Below, one piece after another: positions 30,201-42,004 of a stretch of DNA of 64,000 nt (positions within the stretch are counted from its first letter, which is position 1; each line of letters opens with the position of its first letter). Both the position numbers and the translations under genes were made by a program. Source of the DNA: Phytoseiulus persimilis (lineage: Eukaryota; Arthropoda; Arachnida; Mesostigmata; Phytoseiidae); the NCBI GenBank assembly GCA_037576195.1, contig JAQZDE010000048.1, positions 24,560-88,559 on the forward strand, in the 5' to 3' direction. Under the pieces are notes generated by a model. The model searched no databases. It worked only from the letters and a program-made list of their open reading frames with translations, and was not told the origin of the DNA.

Positions 30201-33200
30201 AACTCAGCCACGGACGACAGATACAACAACAACAACAGCGGTCTTTCACTCATTCTATTACTGAGTCACCCTCATACAAAGGCCGTGAGCAAACAATACA
30301 GTGAGCGAGAAGAAACTTTTAATATTCTATCATTACGTACACGTCGCGGCTTGTGGTACGGCACTGGAGGAGGAATGAGAGACAATTACGTTCACGAAAT
30401 TGATGATGCCCTTCCCCAGATAAGTCTCCAGCTCTCACAAATTTTCATAAGAATAATGCCGAGAACCGCTTCCCTTCAATTAGTCAGAGGAGTTTGTTGT
30501 TGCGTTCAATTTCGGAACAGACATGAGTCCGAGGGCGACGTTCAAACCTTCTTTTCATCAGTGTTTCGATCGTCAAAGCCACTCGGATTCCCCCAAACCA
30601 CTTGGGAAACCTTCTCGTGACCTTCCGGAGAGAAGGCAACACAGCGCAGCGTTCTCTGGCGTTACCTCAGAGATCTCGTGACAGCGCAAACGCGGGAATC
30701 GCAAGGACGGGACTGGTTCTCGAAAGTCTTAGAGTTCGCAAACGGCTTCCTCCTGCATGCGGTCCGCACCCAGGTCACAGCACGATCGAGATATGAGGCA
30801 ACTCGCATTCAGGGCGGAATGAAATAGCATGGAATGCTGAGAGGAGTTTGGAGTGAATGCGAGAGTCGGAGCTCAACGCCATGGCTCGCTTGTAGCTCCG
30901 GAACTCGATCGGAACCGAGGGTCGTCATTGCAGATGTCTCAGATCTGAGGAAATCATGCATTGCGCAAATCCGAAAGCACTTACGTTCTCTTCCACTGTG
31001 GTCTTGATCTTCGTTGCCGTTTCGGTGACAGTTTTTCCGGCCTTGTTGGCGACAGAGAAGAGGAAGCTTCCAAACGTCTTGGCCCCTTCCATGGCCTTGT
31101 GGGAGACGTTCTCCACGTTGTGCAGCACTTGGCTCGTGACTCCATCCTCCCTGGCCTCTCCCTTAATTTCGGAAGCGGCCGAGGATCCCTTGCGGGAGCC
31201 ACATGCCTCGTCCTTCGTGGCGTCTGCCGCGTCTACGGTAGCTGCTGGCGCGGCTCCGCTGTCGCCCCCGTTTCCGACGTCGCCGGACGCTGCCGGATCC
31301 TGAAAAAATGACACAACAAACAAAATGAAAGATTTCCGCTTTGGCGTTCGCTTATTGCTGCCCAAGCTGGTCCAAACACTGCCTCCTCCGTCCAATCCGC
31401 ATCTTTCTTCTCCCCCCCCCCCCACTCCAAACTCTTATTCGGCCCTCGGCTTTCAAGTTGGACCTGCGTTGCGCCTGAGACTCCCACGCAGCCCTAGTAC
31501 CCGGCAGAGTTGCAATAAGGACAAGAGGAATCGCGGACAGCGACCGAAACGCTTGATGCGACTCTCCAGCGTTTCACTTCATTGGACGAAAGCGATTACC
31601 CAACGATACGCGAACATCTTCAGCGCACCTAGGTTCCGGAATCCTGGCCTCACCCCGATCCATATGGAGGAGCACGACTCAATTCCGAGCATCCCTGACT
31701 GTCCCGATAGCGCCTCGATAGCACCGGTCGCGAGAATGACCGGGCAAGCCGGGACACGGGCATCGAAGCACTCCCGCGGGTGCGAGCGGATAGCTCCAAT
31801 TTAGAAGTTCCAACATCTCAGGCTTCTCCTTTGTTACTTCTGTCAGCGTCGACCGCACTCTTTTGAGCCATCCGAGCTGTTAGCTTTCGAGTAGCTTGCT
31901 TGCGGCGCCCCGCACGTCGATCAACTCAGCTGTCGCGTTTCGGCACTTCTTCTCTTCCGTCTTCCTCCACTTAGATGAATGCTGTTCGCTGGGAGACACG
32001 CGGCCGCTACAACTGCTGCGGTTACTCAGACCGCTTCCCCGGTTCGGGTGTTTCCAAACTTCCAACTCATTCTTGAGTGAGAGTGACGGCGCATAATCAG
32101 CTCGTGCGCGACACGTCCTTAGTTGAGAGCATCGCGGAGCAGGACGATGCTGGGTGTTCCGAACGACTCATCGCTTTCAGCGCGGGAAAAAATTACTACC
32201 TCGCCGAAATTCACAGAAATGCCAGGTTTTGGGCGTGGGACAGGTAGTCGTTGCCCGAGCCGCTAGCAACAAACGCGGCGACTAGAACGACTCAGTTAAG
32301 ATCTACAGTTGGAGTTCCAGCTGCCTCGGGCACTTTTCGTAATCCCCTCCGAAGTCCGTATGCAGCAGGAGCAACGTGCGCACACAGGAGAGCATCGAAC
32401 ATTGGCGTTCTCGTCCGGAGGAAGCAGGGCAGACAGGCGTCTTGAGCGAACGAGCGTGCAATCTCTCCGAGCAGGATTTGGAATCGATCGGACGAGTCAA
32501 ATACTCCTTGCGGGTACGACGACCGCGGGCGGTCGTCTGAACACTGCGGCGGCGGCGGCGGCGGCGACGACCACGTCGGCCTGAGTAGACCACAACTGCG
32601 ATATCGCCCACGGGCGTCCACGCAAAGTCATTCTGATTGATCGGTACGTTGCTAATCGTGCCGAGATGTGCGGAAATGGCGCAATGTTGCTTGGAGAGAG
32701 AGAGTGAGCTGCTCAGCTGACGGGGCTTCCAAATATATCGGAGCGCTGGAATCGGTCGCCGAATAGAAGGCTCCAAAACATGGACTCCATGCCGAATTCC
32801 CGGTGTCATTCGGTGAGGATTAGCAAGGCTTAGCATTGCCACCTTAAATTAGAGCTGGCCGTGTCCGATGGCCGTGGGATGACTTCTATTTCGGTCCTCG
32901 CGGTTCCGAGTTTCCAGCTCGCGGAATGGTGAGAGCGTCCTGGCGTTGCCGACAGCGAACTGCCCCGGTAACGAACTTCCACGGAAATCTGATAAAGGAA
33001 GTGGGGCTTCTTTTGCCTCGCTCGGCACCTCTTCATATCGAGTTCCCTCCTCTGACAGCAAGCCCTTCCACTACTGATCTACCGAAAAGACATAGGTTGT
33101 CGAGGTCGCGAAAGCTTTTGTTCTGTTCCCGACTCATGGCCACGAGCTTCACAGTGCCCATGGATCGGGACCTGGGAAAGCCATCTTCCTTTTTCGTTGA

Positions 33201-35178
33201 CCTCGGCGCAGGCATGAAGCGATGAAGTTTTTTCGCAAGCCGCAACGCAGTCAGGCACAGTGTTCAGGACTCAAACGCTAACAGAACCGAACGTTAGCGG
33301 GATAGGAGTTGAGCTATATTGCATATGGTGGTCTAGCTTCTGCTCGTGGTCCGGGGCAAGGTTTTCTATGAAAAAACTTTTCAGTTTACGATCCATGAGA
33401 GCCGCATAGGACGACGGCCAGCAAAACCCTCGCTCCACCACCTGCGAACCTCGGAGTTTGGGCCGCGTGCTCTCCCAAGACTTTCCGCTTCCCTTTGATT
33501 CTTCCCTTTCTACGCTCCATTCTTCGCTTGACCGTTCCCAGGGATTCGGAGAGTTCGGCTCATTCCACCGCGAGTCTCGCGTAGCCGCAATCACTACACG
33601 CCTTTGAAGCGAATAATATGCAGGTCTTCTGAAAGTTCTACATCGGCCGAGAACGGGCCAGCAGAGAACTTCCAGACAGGAATAGCCAATCTTCAGGCAC
33701 TCTGGGCCGAGAGTCCGCAGGATTTGACAAACGGGCGCGCAGTCGTTCCTCGGATCTGTTTCTCGTCTAGCATGAGACGAGGGCTCTCATTCCCGCTCAG
33801 AACGTCGCCATCCTCCTTATGCTCGACTAAATTCGAGGTATCTTCTTTAACTCGATCGAGCGGACCGAAATGCTCGCGCGGCGAGCAGGGACCAGACCTT
33901 CCTCACTGAGAAGGAGCAACTCGCCTCTTTTTCTCGTCGCACATTCAGACTGAAGGCAACAACCGTTATAATCAAATGAGAATATTTTCGGAGTGTGCTA
34001 TCGCTCCCGTTATTGTCATCGTCAATGCAGTTGACAGCGGGCTGCACTATAGGATGCCGACGTTCGTGTCGCATCCGGAACGCGAGTTCACTTGTTTCGT
34101 TTGGAAACTGAGAACGACTTGGAACTCACCCTCCTTCGAACAGTGGCTGCAGAAGTGGTTATAGCGGCGGTAACGACTGCTACAACAGCAAATTCGGATC
34201 CCCTCTCACCGAGTCGAATAAAGTCAGAGGAATAGCTGTTGAACTCCAAGGAGTTGGGGAGTGTTGCTGAATAATTTACTCTTCAACAGACCAACAGTGA
34301 CTTGGACCCCACGAGTGAGAAACCGTCCGTCAGAACAAGAAATCGATCCAGCAGAGTCGGATGGTGGAGTCGCGTACGCGGGGCAGATAATTTCCTTCTC
34401 CGAGGGAATCCTCGTCGTCTTCCCCGTGTGGGGAACTCCCCGCATCCTTCTCAACTTCGACGCCGTTTGTTCAGAGTCAGAATCAATCTCGAGTCCTGAA
34501 ATGTCGCAGTGCACTCTGTGGGAGGCGCGCCATACCGCAAAAAGTTCAATCGGTGACCTCGTACGGGCAGCAGAACCTTTTCAAGGTCGAAGCATGTTGC
34601 TCCAGCAGCAATGGCCGAGCTCACGATAATGACCATCTCTCTTCCCGTTCATGCAGCGTCTTGTCGCGGATGCGATACACTCTCGCAGTTGAAGCTCACT
34701 ACGATATCCGCGATGGAGAGTCCGAGAACCTCTTACCGGATCGCTGAGCTCTAAACCCCGGCGTTCAAAGGCCCCTCCGGGCCTGCTTTGACAGCTCACG
34801 AGGCTCAGTGTACTAACGTCCCATTCGACACAGGAACGACGCGAAAGTTTAAGATAGGCCTGTCCAGGCTCAGAGCTACTGGCTAAGTAGACCGTCTAAC
34901 TGAGTGCCTGGCTGGCTGTCCGCTCGTTCGTTCACATGGCGGTGGTGTGGTGGCTGCGGCAGCAGTTACGGTGACGGCTGTGGCAACGACAACAATAGCC
35001 GCTGCGCAATCGGTCCTCTAAAGAACTCGTCGGGCTTCAACCAAGAAAAAAATCGAAAGTTTCTTGTACTCACGGCTGCAGCGGCTTCGGGTTGAGCGGT
35101 CGGATCTTTCGGAGACTCGCTGTTCTCGGGGACGATGGCGGAGGCGGCCTTGTTCCAAACGTTCGAAATGAAATCCAT
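27210..35178 (-). CDS. SYAP1: Synapse-associated protein 1 homologue (BSD domain), seven exons
   Basis: Model: exons 35178-35074, 31299-30985, 29229-29061, 28728-28607, 27991-27850, 27603-27542 and 27416-27210, 373 aa (human 352). Exon 2 is acidic then helical (GAKTFGSFLFSVANKAGKTV). Exons 3-5 form the BSD region: LPWTGC, ILSLSEDKRTFVRNPPNG, MRFDLVPKLINEQ, then the diagnostic Phe-Trp in DFWRNYFYRVSLVKQS. Exon 6 gives SGIPSDFVSDSCEG. The last exon gives VNAEDLAKGMQQL and an acidic tail with LEQEIEKELDGYEVV. All phases close if the exon 6 acceptor is TTTTTTCAG at 27604; the upstream TTTTTAG would create a stop. In the family, SYAP1/SAP47 is linked to synapse function and to Akt activation. Intron 1 spans 3.8 kb. 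Confidence 0.93.
31300..35073 (-). other. First intron of SYAP1
   Basis: Mostly unique sequence with a (GCG)n run at about 32546-32567 and a C homopolymer near 31417. No supported gene lies inside it on either strand. Its length and position make it a likely place for regulatory elements; none is identified. Confidence 0.5.
32546..32567. repeat. (GCG)n microsatellite in SYAP1 intron 1
   Basis: About seven GCG units in a row. Confidence 0.8.
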
Positions 35179-37186
35179 TTTCTAAATTCTTGCTTTACTG
35201 CCCGCGTTTGCTTGCTCGTTGCTCTTTCTATCAGCTTCCTGTCGGTTCCGTTTCCTCCAGCAGCCAGGACACTGGGGGAGCTCTTCTTTCAGCTCTCGTT
35301 GTTGCTGTCAACACGATTGGTGTATTTTCCTCAGTCTCCGGATCGTGGCGCGGCTGGCTGGAGCTGATTCGTCCAACCGATTGATTGGCTGGGTAACTCA
35401 GGCACTAGCGAGTCAGTGGGAGCGCGAGTGCATCGAGTGAGTTTTCTATCGAGATCGTCGCGCTGTCGCTCCGGAGAATTCCGCGTTGTACGACCGCTGC
35501 TGCTCCGACAACTTGAGTCAATCCTAGAGGCTTTTGCTCAGCTGTTTACGTTGAGCCACTCGTCAGCCAGTTGCTCGATAGAAGCCGTTGCACCCGTTTG
35601 ACTCACTTCTATCACGTCGGAAACATCAACAACTTCAAATACAATCTCGAATTCTCGGATTAGCGCAACACTCGCGGGAGACAGAATGTGGTCAGTGGCG
35701 TGGCTATCTGGCAACAGGCTGCTTGCTTTCCTGCGTCCAGGCTGGCCTAGCTGGCGCTGTAGAATTAACAGCTAATGCTCGTTCTCCGGAAATTCGGCTA
35801 AATGGAGCCCCAATCGTGGACGGCCTATCGGTGTATGAGCAAGCCCCAGTTCGAGTTAGATCTCTAGTGGTAGCTATTCAGTCGTTGTTGAGGTCGTGGT
35901 CGCCGTCGTCTCCTTATCCTTCGAAGTAGCTTAGCTTGTGTCACAATGAAGTTAACTGAGGAGCTTCGTTCTCAGCCACTCACACTTCTGATCGTTCTGA
36001 GAGGTTCGGTATGCTTCGATCCTCCCACCAAACTCGGTAGATCGATGCCGGAAGGTGAGATTATCAGACTGCCTCCGACAGGCTGTAGGCACACGGTTTC
36101 GCGTTCGGTTGCGTCGTTTTCGAGAAATGTGGTCAACGCCGGGCTGCTGCGGCTGTCAAAATACTCTCTCACTCCCTCTCTCTGCACCCTCTGTCGTCGT
36201 CTTCGATGTCGTTGATGAACAAGTGGAGTTACTACGCCTGACGGTGTTCTCCGCTGTGGTGAATGCGATACGAGAGCAAGCTTTTTGCGAATACTGCTCT
36301 CTCAGCTTCTGCGGCGGCTGCTTTTGCCGAGTTGCCTACTCCAGCAGCTGCGTTCAAGCAACGAAATTCAACGAACGAACGATCGAACCTGCGACGAACG
36401 AACGATTGAGCGAGCGAGCGAGCTTACACACACCAACCACCACGACCAATAGACAGAACAGGGGAGAAGCTGAGAGGAGATCTGAAACATCACAGACCCG
36501 ATGGAGGGCGCCATCGGAGCTTTGGGTAGCGCTGCCAAGCCTTACCATTGGTTACTCGACTGCGCATAACGTCTTTCTCACATTGCCACTCTCCACAATG
36601 ATTCTGGCGGGAAAATTCAAAGCTTGGAGAGTCGTCTGCTGTTGTTACCCATGTCAAAAATGCCAAAAACGCCGCCGTTGTCGTCTTGTCGGTGTTGTTT
36701 CCGTCCCTCTTACCGATGTCTTCGTGGCTCGGCTGAAACAGCGGCGCGGCGCAGCGCAGCGTCAGCGATGGTGGCACAGAGAGCCATCTGCGCTCTCCGC
36801 TTCCATTCAGAATATTGAAAGAGGGCTCTGTTTCGAGGTTGAGCTCGCAGAAATTGACAGCAGTCAACAGTCGTCGAGAAGAGCTGAATTCACTGCTCGA
36901 AGACTGCAGCGATCCACGAAACAAACAGCAACGCATAGCCTCGACATCTGATTATTTCTTTCGCGACGTTCCCCCGTTCGTGACTCGTGAGTAGGCCCAA
37001 GTGACACTCGTCTCAGGTGGAAGTCTGCAGGGGGAAGAATTTTGGAGAGTGCAGGAAAGTGCAAGTCATGAGCGATTGTAGCACGAGACGGGGAGCGGCG
37101 ATACTCCAGAGTCGCCACAGCTTGCAGTCCCCTCAGGTTACTCAGCAGTTGATCTCTGTTGCAGGGAGCCGATTGTCGCGATAGCC
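35179..37186. promoter_or_regulatory. Divergent region between SYAP1 and GSTK copy A
   Basis: Two kilobases between the two opposed start codons. It contains a simple-sequence tract of GAAC/GAGC units at about 36362-36421. The long plus-strand frame at 36055-36951 is Ser/Arg/Cys-rich, has no recognisable domain and looks like chance. Confidence 0.45.
36362..36421. repeat. Degenerate GAAC/GAGC simple repeat
   Basis: Repeated CGAACGAACGA and GAGCGAGCGAGCGAG units, imperfect. No coding role is visible. Confidence 0.7.
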
Positions 37187-38107
37187 ATGGCCGGAGCTAA
37201 GCGTTTGGTTGTCGAACTTTACTATGATGTAGTTTCTCCCTACTCTTACTTCTGTTTCGAAGCTCTGAATCGCTACAGAAAACCTTGGGACATGGACCTC
37301 AGGCTGAAACCTTTCAGTCTCGGCGCGATCATGAAGGCGGCCAACAATAAGCCCCCCGGAATGGTTCGTCTATTCTGGACGGCGTTACTCTCTGTGAATT
37401 TCGATCATTGGTAGTGAGATTCTCGAGTGACATGGAATCTCCCCACGGGGGCACGGTCCACTGAGTGATATCCCTGAATGTGTTCATGCATCCCTCAGGT
37501 ACCAAACCGAGCCCGCTACATGGCAAAAGATCTGGACCGTCTCTCAAAGTACTATGGGGTGCCTTTCAAAATACCAGAGGAGTTCATGGAGTGGATTTTT
37601 ACGAGGACAACGCTCAGTGCTCAGAGGTTCTTGTGCGCGCTGCAGATCCATGGACAGGAGCACGTCGAAACAACCTCAAGGTAGGTTGAACGCAGGGAGG
37701 AATCGAAGCTCGAAACAGTAGTCGTTGGTTCGCGACCGGAGCTTCGCAGCTTGCGGAATTCCATAATGATCTAAAAAAAATTCCCATTCAGGGCCTTCTA
37801 CCAGCGACTGTTCGGCCAAAACAAGGAGATCATGTCTCTCGAGTGCATACCCGAAGTTGCGAAAGCAGCGAATGTCCCTCAGGATCTGATAGAAAGGTGC
37901 CTCAAGGCGATCGATTGCGACGAAGTGAAGGAACTGCTGAAGAACAACACCAATGAAGCCATTGACCTCAATGCTTTCGGAGCTCCCACAATCGTAGCCC
38001 ATATATCTGGCAAGAAAGAAATGTACTTTGGTCAGGATAGACTCTATCTGCTCGCTCACGAAGCTGGGAAACCGTGGCTCGGCCCTCTCGTTCCGTCTAA
38101 GCACTAA
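37187..38107 (+). CDS. GSTK1: Glutathione S-transferase kappa, copy A, three exons
   Basis: Model: exons 37187-37363, 37499-37680 and 37792-38107, 224 aa (human GSTK1 is 226). Kappa GSTs are DsbA-like thioredoxin-fold enzymes of mitochondria and peroxisomes that conjugate glutathione. The N-terminus RLVVELYYDVVSPYSYFCFE contains the active-site Ser (about Ser17, in DVVSPY). The helical insert has the KDLDRLSKYYGV and LSAQRFLCAL blocks. The C-terminal part has LNAFGAPTIV and MYFGQDRLYLLAH. The tail PSKH is not a good peroxisomal PTS1, and no mitochondrial presequence is obvious. The intron 1 donor is GTTCGT, not the usual GTRAGT. Copy B follows 530 bases later with the same exon phases. Confidence 0.93.
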
Positions 38108-38169
38108 GGTGCATCTGTTGTACATGATACACGGAACGCCGACTTCAAGGACGAAAGTTTTTATCGTTC

Positions 38170-38175
38170 AATAAA
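38170..38175 (+). terminator. Polyadenylation signal of GSTK copy A
   Basis: AATAAA 62 bases after the copy A stop, in the spacer between the two paralogues. Confidence 0.65.
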
Positions 38176-38637
38176 CTCATGTCGTTTCCATCAGTCGTAA
38201 CTACTAGAGATGAGTTCGCTTCTCTGACGACAGTCTCGGCTTCTCCATTCATGGAAAGAGTCGGTTCCCCAGGTTTGATTCAACTATTTATCAGGAAGCT
38301 CACAATCTCTCAGGAGCCGGGAGAGGAGGAACGCGATGTCAACAAAACAAGGGTTGAGACCAGAAGACCTGCTCCAAGATGCAAAAACCCTCTAAGAAGA
38401 TGCCTTATCCTAGGAGAGCTCGCAGCGATTATTAATTCGTTCGTTAGACTCTAAACGGATTGTACTTGCTATCTCAAGCTCACTCTCGGTAACCAGGAAC
38501 TCTCATCAAAAGAATCCTGTCCGCTCCGTTTTGTGGCCTTCCAGATTCCCTGAGAAGAGTCAAGAATTCCGGTTCCCAATTGGACTTCCGCCTCCCCGAA
38601 ATTTCGTGCAGGCCCGGGTCGATTCTGAAGGTTAATA

Positions 38638-39542
38638 ATGTCCGGACAGCGGCTCGTTGTGGAACTGTTCTATGATGTCGTTTCCCCCTATACATACTTC
38701 GCGTTTGAAGCATTGTGCCGCTACCGTCAGGCGTGGGACATGGAGCTCAAACTGAGACCCATGCTCCTCTCTGGTCTCATGAGAGAAGCAGGGAGCCAGA
38801 GCCCAGCCTTGGTGAGTACATCGAAGGAATCGCTGATGGGAATATGTCAACGAGAGTTTTGAGCGATATTGAGAGAGATTCCAGATCGATGTGATCAAAT
38901 TATTGGCAACGTAGTTCCGTTCTCATCGTAGGTCTTGAACAAAGAAATCTATTGCGCGAAGGACCTTTATCGCCTGTCGAAGTACTACAATATCGCTTTT
39001 GGATTGCATAGAGACTACGTGCAGTGGGTGCTCTCTAGGAACACTATCCATGCTCAACGATTCCTCTGCGCATTAGACCTCTATCATCCGGAGTATCTGG
39101 AGACTGTATCCAGGTAAGCTGAGACATTTTTGGAAGATCGCGTGTACAGATGAGCCGGAGTATGAACGATTTTGATGTAAGCACTGGTTGGAGAGAATCT
39201 AAACTCGCTCACGTAAACAGGAAGTTCTTCCGGCGTCTTTTTGGACAGCAGAAAGAGATCATGTCTCTCGAATGCATACCAACGGTGGCAGCCGCAGCGA
39301 GCGTACCGCCAGATGTTTTGGATCGATGTTTGCAGGCTCTGAACAGTGCGCTAGTGAGGGAACACCTCAAGAGGAACACAGATGAGGCTTTACGGTTGAA
39401 CGCGTTCGGTTCTCCGTCAATTGTTGCGACCATCGATGGGAAAAGAGAGTTGTATTTCGGGCAGGACAGACTCCTGATGTTGGCTCATGATGCCGGAAAG
39501 CCATGGCTGGGTCCCAACCCGCAGTCCCTGTCAAGTTTTTAG
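38638..39542 (+). CDS. GSTK1: Glutathione S-transferase kappa, copy B, three exons
   Basis: Model: exons 38638-38811, 38932-39113 and 39221-39542, 225 aa. The same reaction and fold are expected as for copy A. The active-site Ser is retained (about Ser16, in DVVSPYTYFAFE). The middle exon has exactly the same length as in copy A (182 bases), and both introns fall at the same codons and phases (0 and 2). Shared blocks include CAKDLYRLSKYYNI, HAQRFLCALDLY, KEIMSLECIP and LYFGQDRLLMLAHDAGKPW. The GSTK1-typical KPPG of copy A is SQSPAL here, next to the first splice site, so substrate binding may differ. The C-terminus SLSSF is not a PTS1. No AATAAA follows closely. Confidence 0.92.
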
Positions 39543-40234
39543 CATGATATGTCCATGGACGTTATTGAACCCTCCAGCACCGCTCAGGAGGAAGGCCGAG
39601 ATATGTGATGGAAATGATGAGCATCGAAGCGAAGTGTATACCTGACCGCTTGTTCGAACTAGACATTTGGGGAAAGATTCACGCTGACGAGTAGACTAGA
39701 CCAGATTGTATATGTGGCGTAACAAGAGAATCATGGTTCTCTATGGTCGAACCGCGCAAAGTTCATCATGCTACAAGAGAGTTCACCTGAATGACTGTGA
39801 CGCGTGACGTTCTTGTACATATCTCTTTTCGCATGAGTAGCATGTGAGTGCTCGGCAAGGCCTGCTGGCTGATCCCAATGTCCCTGCCTGGTCAATATCC
39901 CGTGATGGTTGCTCCGTTTCACAGGGAAGATTCGACACGTTCCATGGAGCCAATCACGCTCATCGAAAATCCACTCCGTCCAGTTCCTGGTTCGCATCGA
40001 ATGGACATGCGGGAGCTGCAGCGCAAGCACGACGATGCTGTTTGAAAATCGCGGGCTGTCTTCTGATCTGCGCGCGCAGCGTTCGTGTCAACAGTGAACA
40101 AAGATCAGCTCATCATCGGTGGTTTTCGGCAGCATTTTTGAGTTGTGTGTAAAGGAGTCCGGTTTTGGATCGCTATTCGGATCGCAGTGAGCCATCTATC
40201 GATCGAACTTGGTTCAAAGCGAAACAGCTGAAAG
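39543..40234. promoter_or_regulatory. Spacer between GSTK copy B and the PP2A A subunit
   Basis: About 690 bases holding the GSTK 3' end and the PP2A promoter and 5' UTR. The overlapping short open frames here are not protein-like in any consistent frame. Confidence 0.45.
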
Positions 40235-42004
40235 ATGGCAGCGAGCGACAGTACGAGCGATGATTCGCTCTACCCAATCGCGGTGCTTATCGACGAACTC
40301 CGTAACGAGGACGTGCAGCTTCGGTTGAACAGCATCCGCCGCCTCTCCACAATCGCCTTGGCATTAGGCGTCGAACGAACTCGTTCCGAGCTGATTCCGT
40401 TCCTGACGGACACTATCTACGATGAGGACGAGGTTCTCCTTGCTCTTGCCGAGCAGCTCGGCCAGTTCACCCCGCTCGTGGGAGGTGCGGAGTTTGCCCA
40501 CTGCCTCCTGCTACCTTTGGAATCCCTGGCCACCGTCGAAGAAACCGTAGTCAGGGACAAAGCTGTCGATTCACTCCGAGCTTTATCGCAACAGCACAGC
40601 GCAACGGATCTTGAAAACTACTTTGTGCCGTTAGTGAAGCGTCTGGCAACAGGAGACTGGTTCACCTCCCGAACCTCTGCCTGCGGGCTCTTCTCCGTTT
40701 GCTACGAAAGAGTGTCAACTGCTGTGAAACAGGAGCTCCGTGACAGTTTCCGCAACCTCTGTCAGGACGACACTCCGATGGTGCGACGAGCGGCCGCTGG
40801 CAAACTCGGCGAAGTTGCCAAGGTGATCGAAGCTGAGTTCCTCAAGCAAGACATCATCCCCATGTGGGCGTACCTAGCCCAAGACGACCAGGACTCTGTG
40901 AGGCTTTTGGCGGTTGAAGCATGCGTGTCCATCGCTCCGCTTCTGTCGCAGGAAGACGTCTCCAACCTAGTGATGTCTACCTTGAAGGCCGCCAGTGAAG
41001 ACAAGAGCTGGCGTGTGCGTTACATGGTGGCTGAAAGATTCACCGATTTGCAAAAAGCCGTTGGGCCCGTGCTCGCGAGAGAACATCTTGTACCCGCTTT
41101 CCAGAACCTGCTGAAAGACTGTGAAGCCGAGGTGAGGACAGCCGCCGCGCAACGCATCAAGGACTTCGCCCAAAACCTTTCCCCTGAAATACAGGAGCAA
41201 GTCATCATGACCTCAATCCTGCCCTGCGTTAAGGAACTAGTGATCGACACAAACCAGCATGTGAAAACCGCCGTGGCCGGAGTGATCATGGGTCTGTCGC
41301 CGATCCTGGGCAAGGAAAACACCATCGAACACCTCTTGCCGCTATTCCTGACGCAGCTGAAGGACGAGTGCTCGGACGTACGTCTGAACATCATCTCGAA
41401 CATACAGTGCGTCAACAGCGTCATCGGTATCCAGCAGCTGTCAACATCGCTTCTGCCTGCCATCGTGGAATTGGCTGAAGACTCGAAGTGGCGCGTTCGC
41501 CTGGCTATCATCGAGTATATGCCCCTGCTCGCCGGTCAGTTGGGTGTGGAGTTTTTCGACGAGAAACTCAACCCGCTCTGCATGACGTGGTTGGTTGATC
41601 ATGTCTTTGCCATTCGCGAGGCCGCCACGATCAACCTCATGAAGCTTGTGGAGAAATTCGGCAAGGAGTGGGCAGCGACGACGATAGTTCCCAAGGTGGT
41701 TTCAATGTGCCGCGATCAGAACTACCTGCACCGCATGACCTGCCTGTTCTGCATCAACGTCTTGGCTGAAGCGTGCGGTCCCGAGCTGACTTCGACGCAC
41801 CTCCTACCAACGGTACTCAACATGGCCCAGGACGGAGTGCCGAATGTCCGGTTCAACGTCGCGAAGTCGCTCCATAAACTGTGTTCGGTCGTCGATAAAC
41901 CTACTGTGCAGGGTCAGATCCAGCCCGTTCTAGAGCGTTTGGCTCAAGACAACGACATCGACGTCCGCTATTTCGCCAACGAAGCCATGACATCACTCAA
42001 CTGA
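40235..42004 (+). CDS. PPP2R1A: PP2A 65-kDa scaffold subunit A (PR65/A), intronless
   Basis: One uninterrupted frame of 589 aa, the same length as human PPP2R1A, starting [20 protein letters not shown]. The protein is a horseshoe of 15 HEAT repeats that holds the PP2A catalytic subunit at its C-terminal repeats and a regulatory B subunit at its N-terminal repeats. Repeats are visible throughout, for example [58 protein letters not shown] and [16 protein letters not shown] at the end. There are no breaks and no poly(A) remnant after the stop. The lack of introns is unusual for an animal copy but fits the low intron number of the neighbouring VPS51. Confidence 0.97.
   Translation: MAASDSTSDDSLYPIAVLIDELRNEDVQLRLNSIRRLSTIALALGVERTRSELIPFLTDTIYDEDEVLLALAEQLGQFTPLVGGAEFAHCLLLPLESLATVEETVVRDKAVDSLRALSQQHSATDLENYFVPLVKRLATGDWFTSRTSACGLFSVCYERVSTAVKQELRDSFRNLCQDDTPMVRRAAAGKLGEVAKVIEAEFLKQDIIPMWAYLAQDDQDSVRLLAVEACVSIAPLLSQEDVSNLVMSTLKAASEDKSWRVRYMVAERFTDLQKAVGPVLAREHLVPAFQNLLKDCEAEVRTAAAQRIKDFAQNLSPEIQEQVIMTSILPCVKELVIDTNQHVKTAVAGVIMGLSPILGKENTIEHLLPLFLTQLKDECSDVRLNIISNIQCVNSVIGIQQLSTSLLPAIVELAEDSKWRVRLAIIEYMPLLAGQLGVEFFDEKLNPLCMTWLVDHVFAIREAATINLMKLVEKFGKEWAATTIVPKVVSMCRDQNYLHRMTCLFCINVLAEACGPELTSTHLLPTVLNMAQDGVPNVRFNVAKSLHKLCSVVDKPTVQGQIQPVLERLAQDNDIDVRYFANEAMTSLN

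Noticed and set aside
30956-31311. Plus-strand frames opposite SYAP1 exon 2
   Set aside because: They are antisense shadows of the SYAP1 coding exon.
36055-36951. 298-codon plus-strand frame between SYAP1 and GSTK
   Set aside because: No domain, biased composition, includes the GAAC/GAGC simple repeat, and no splice or homology support.
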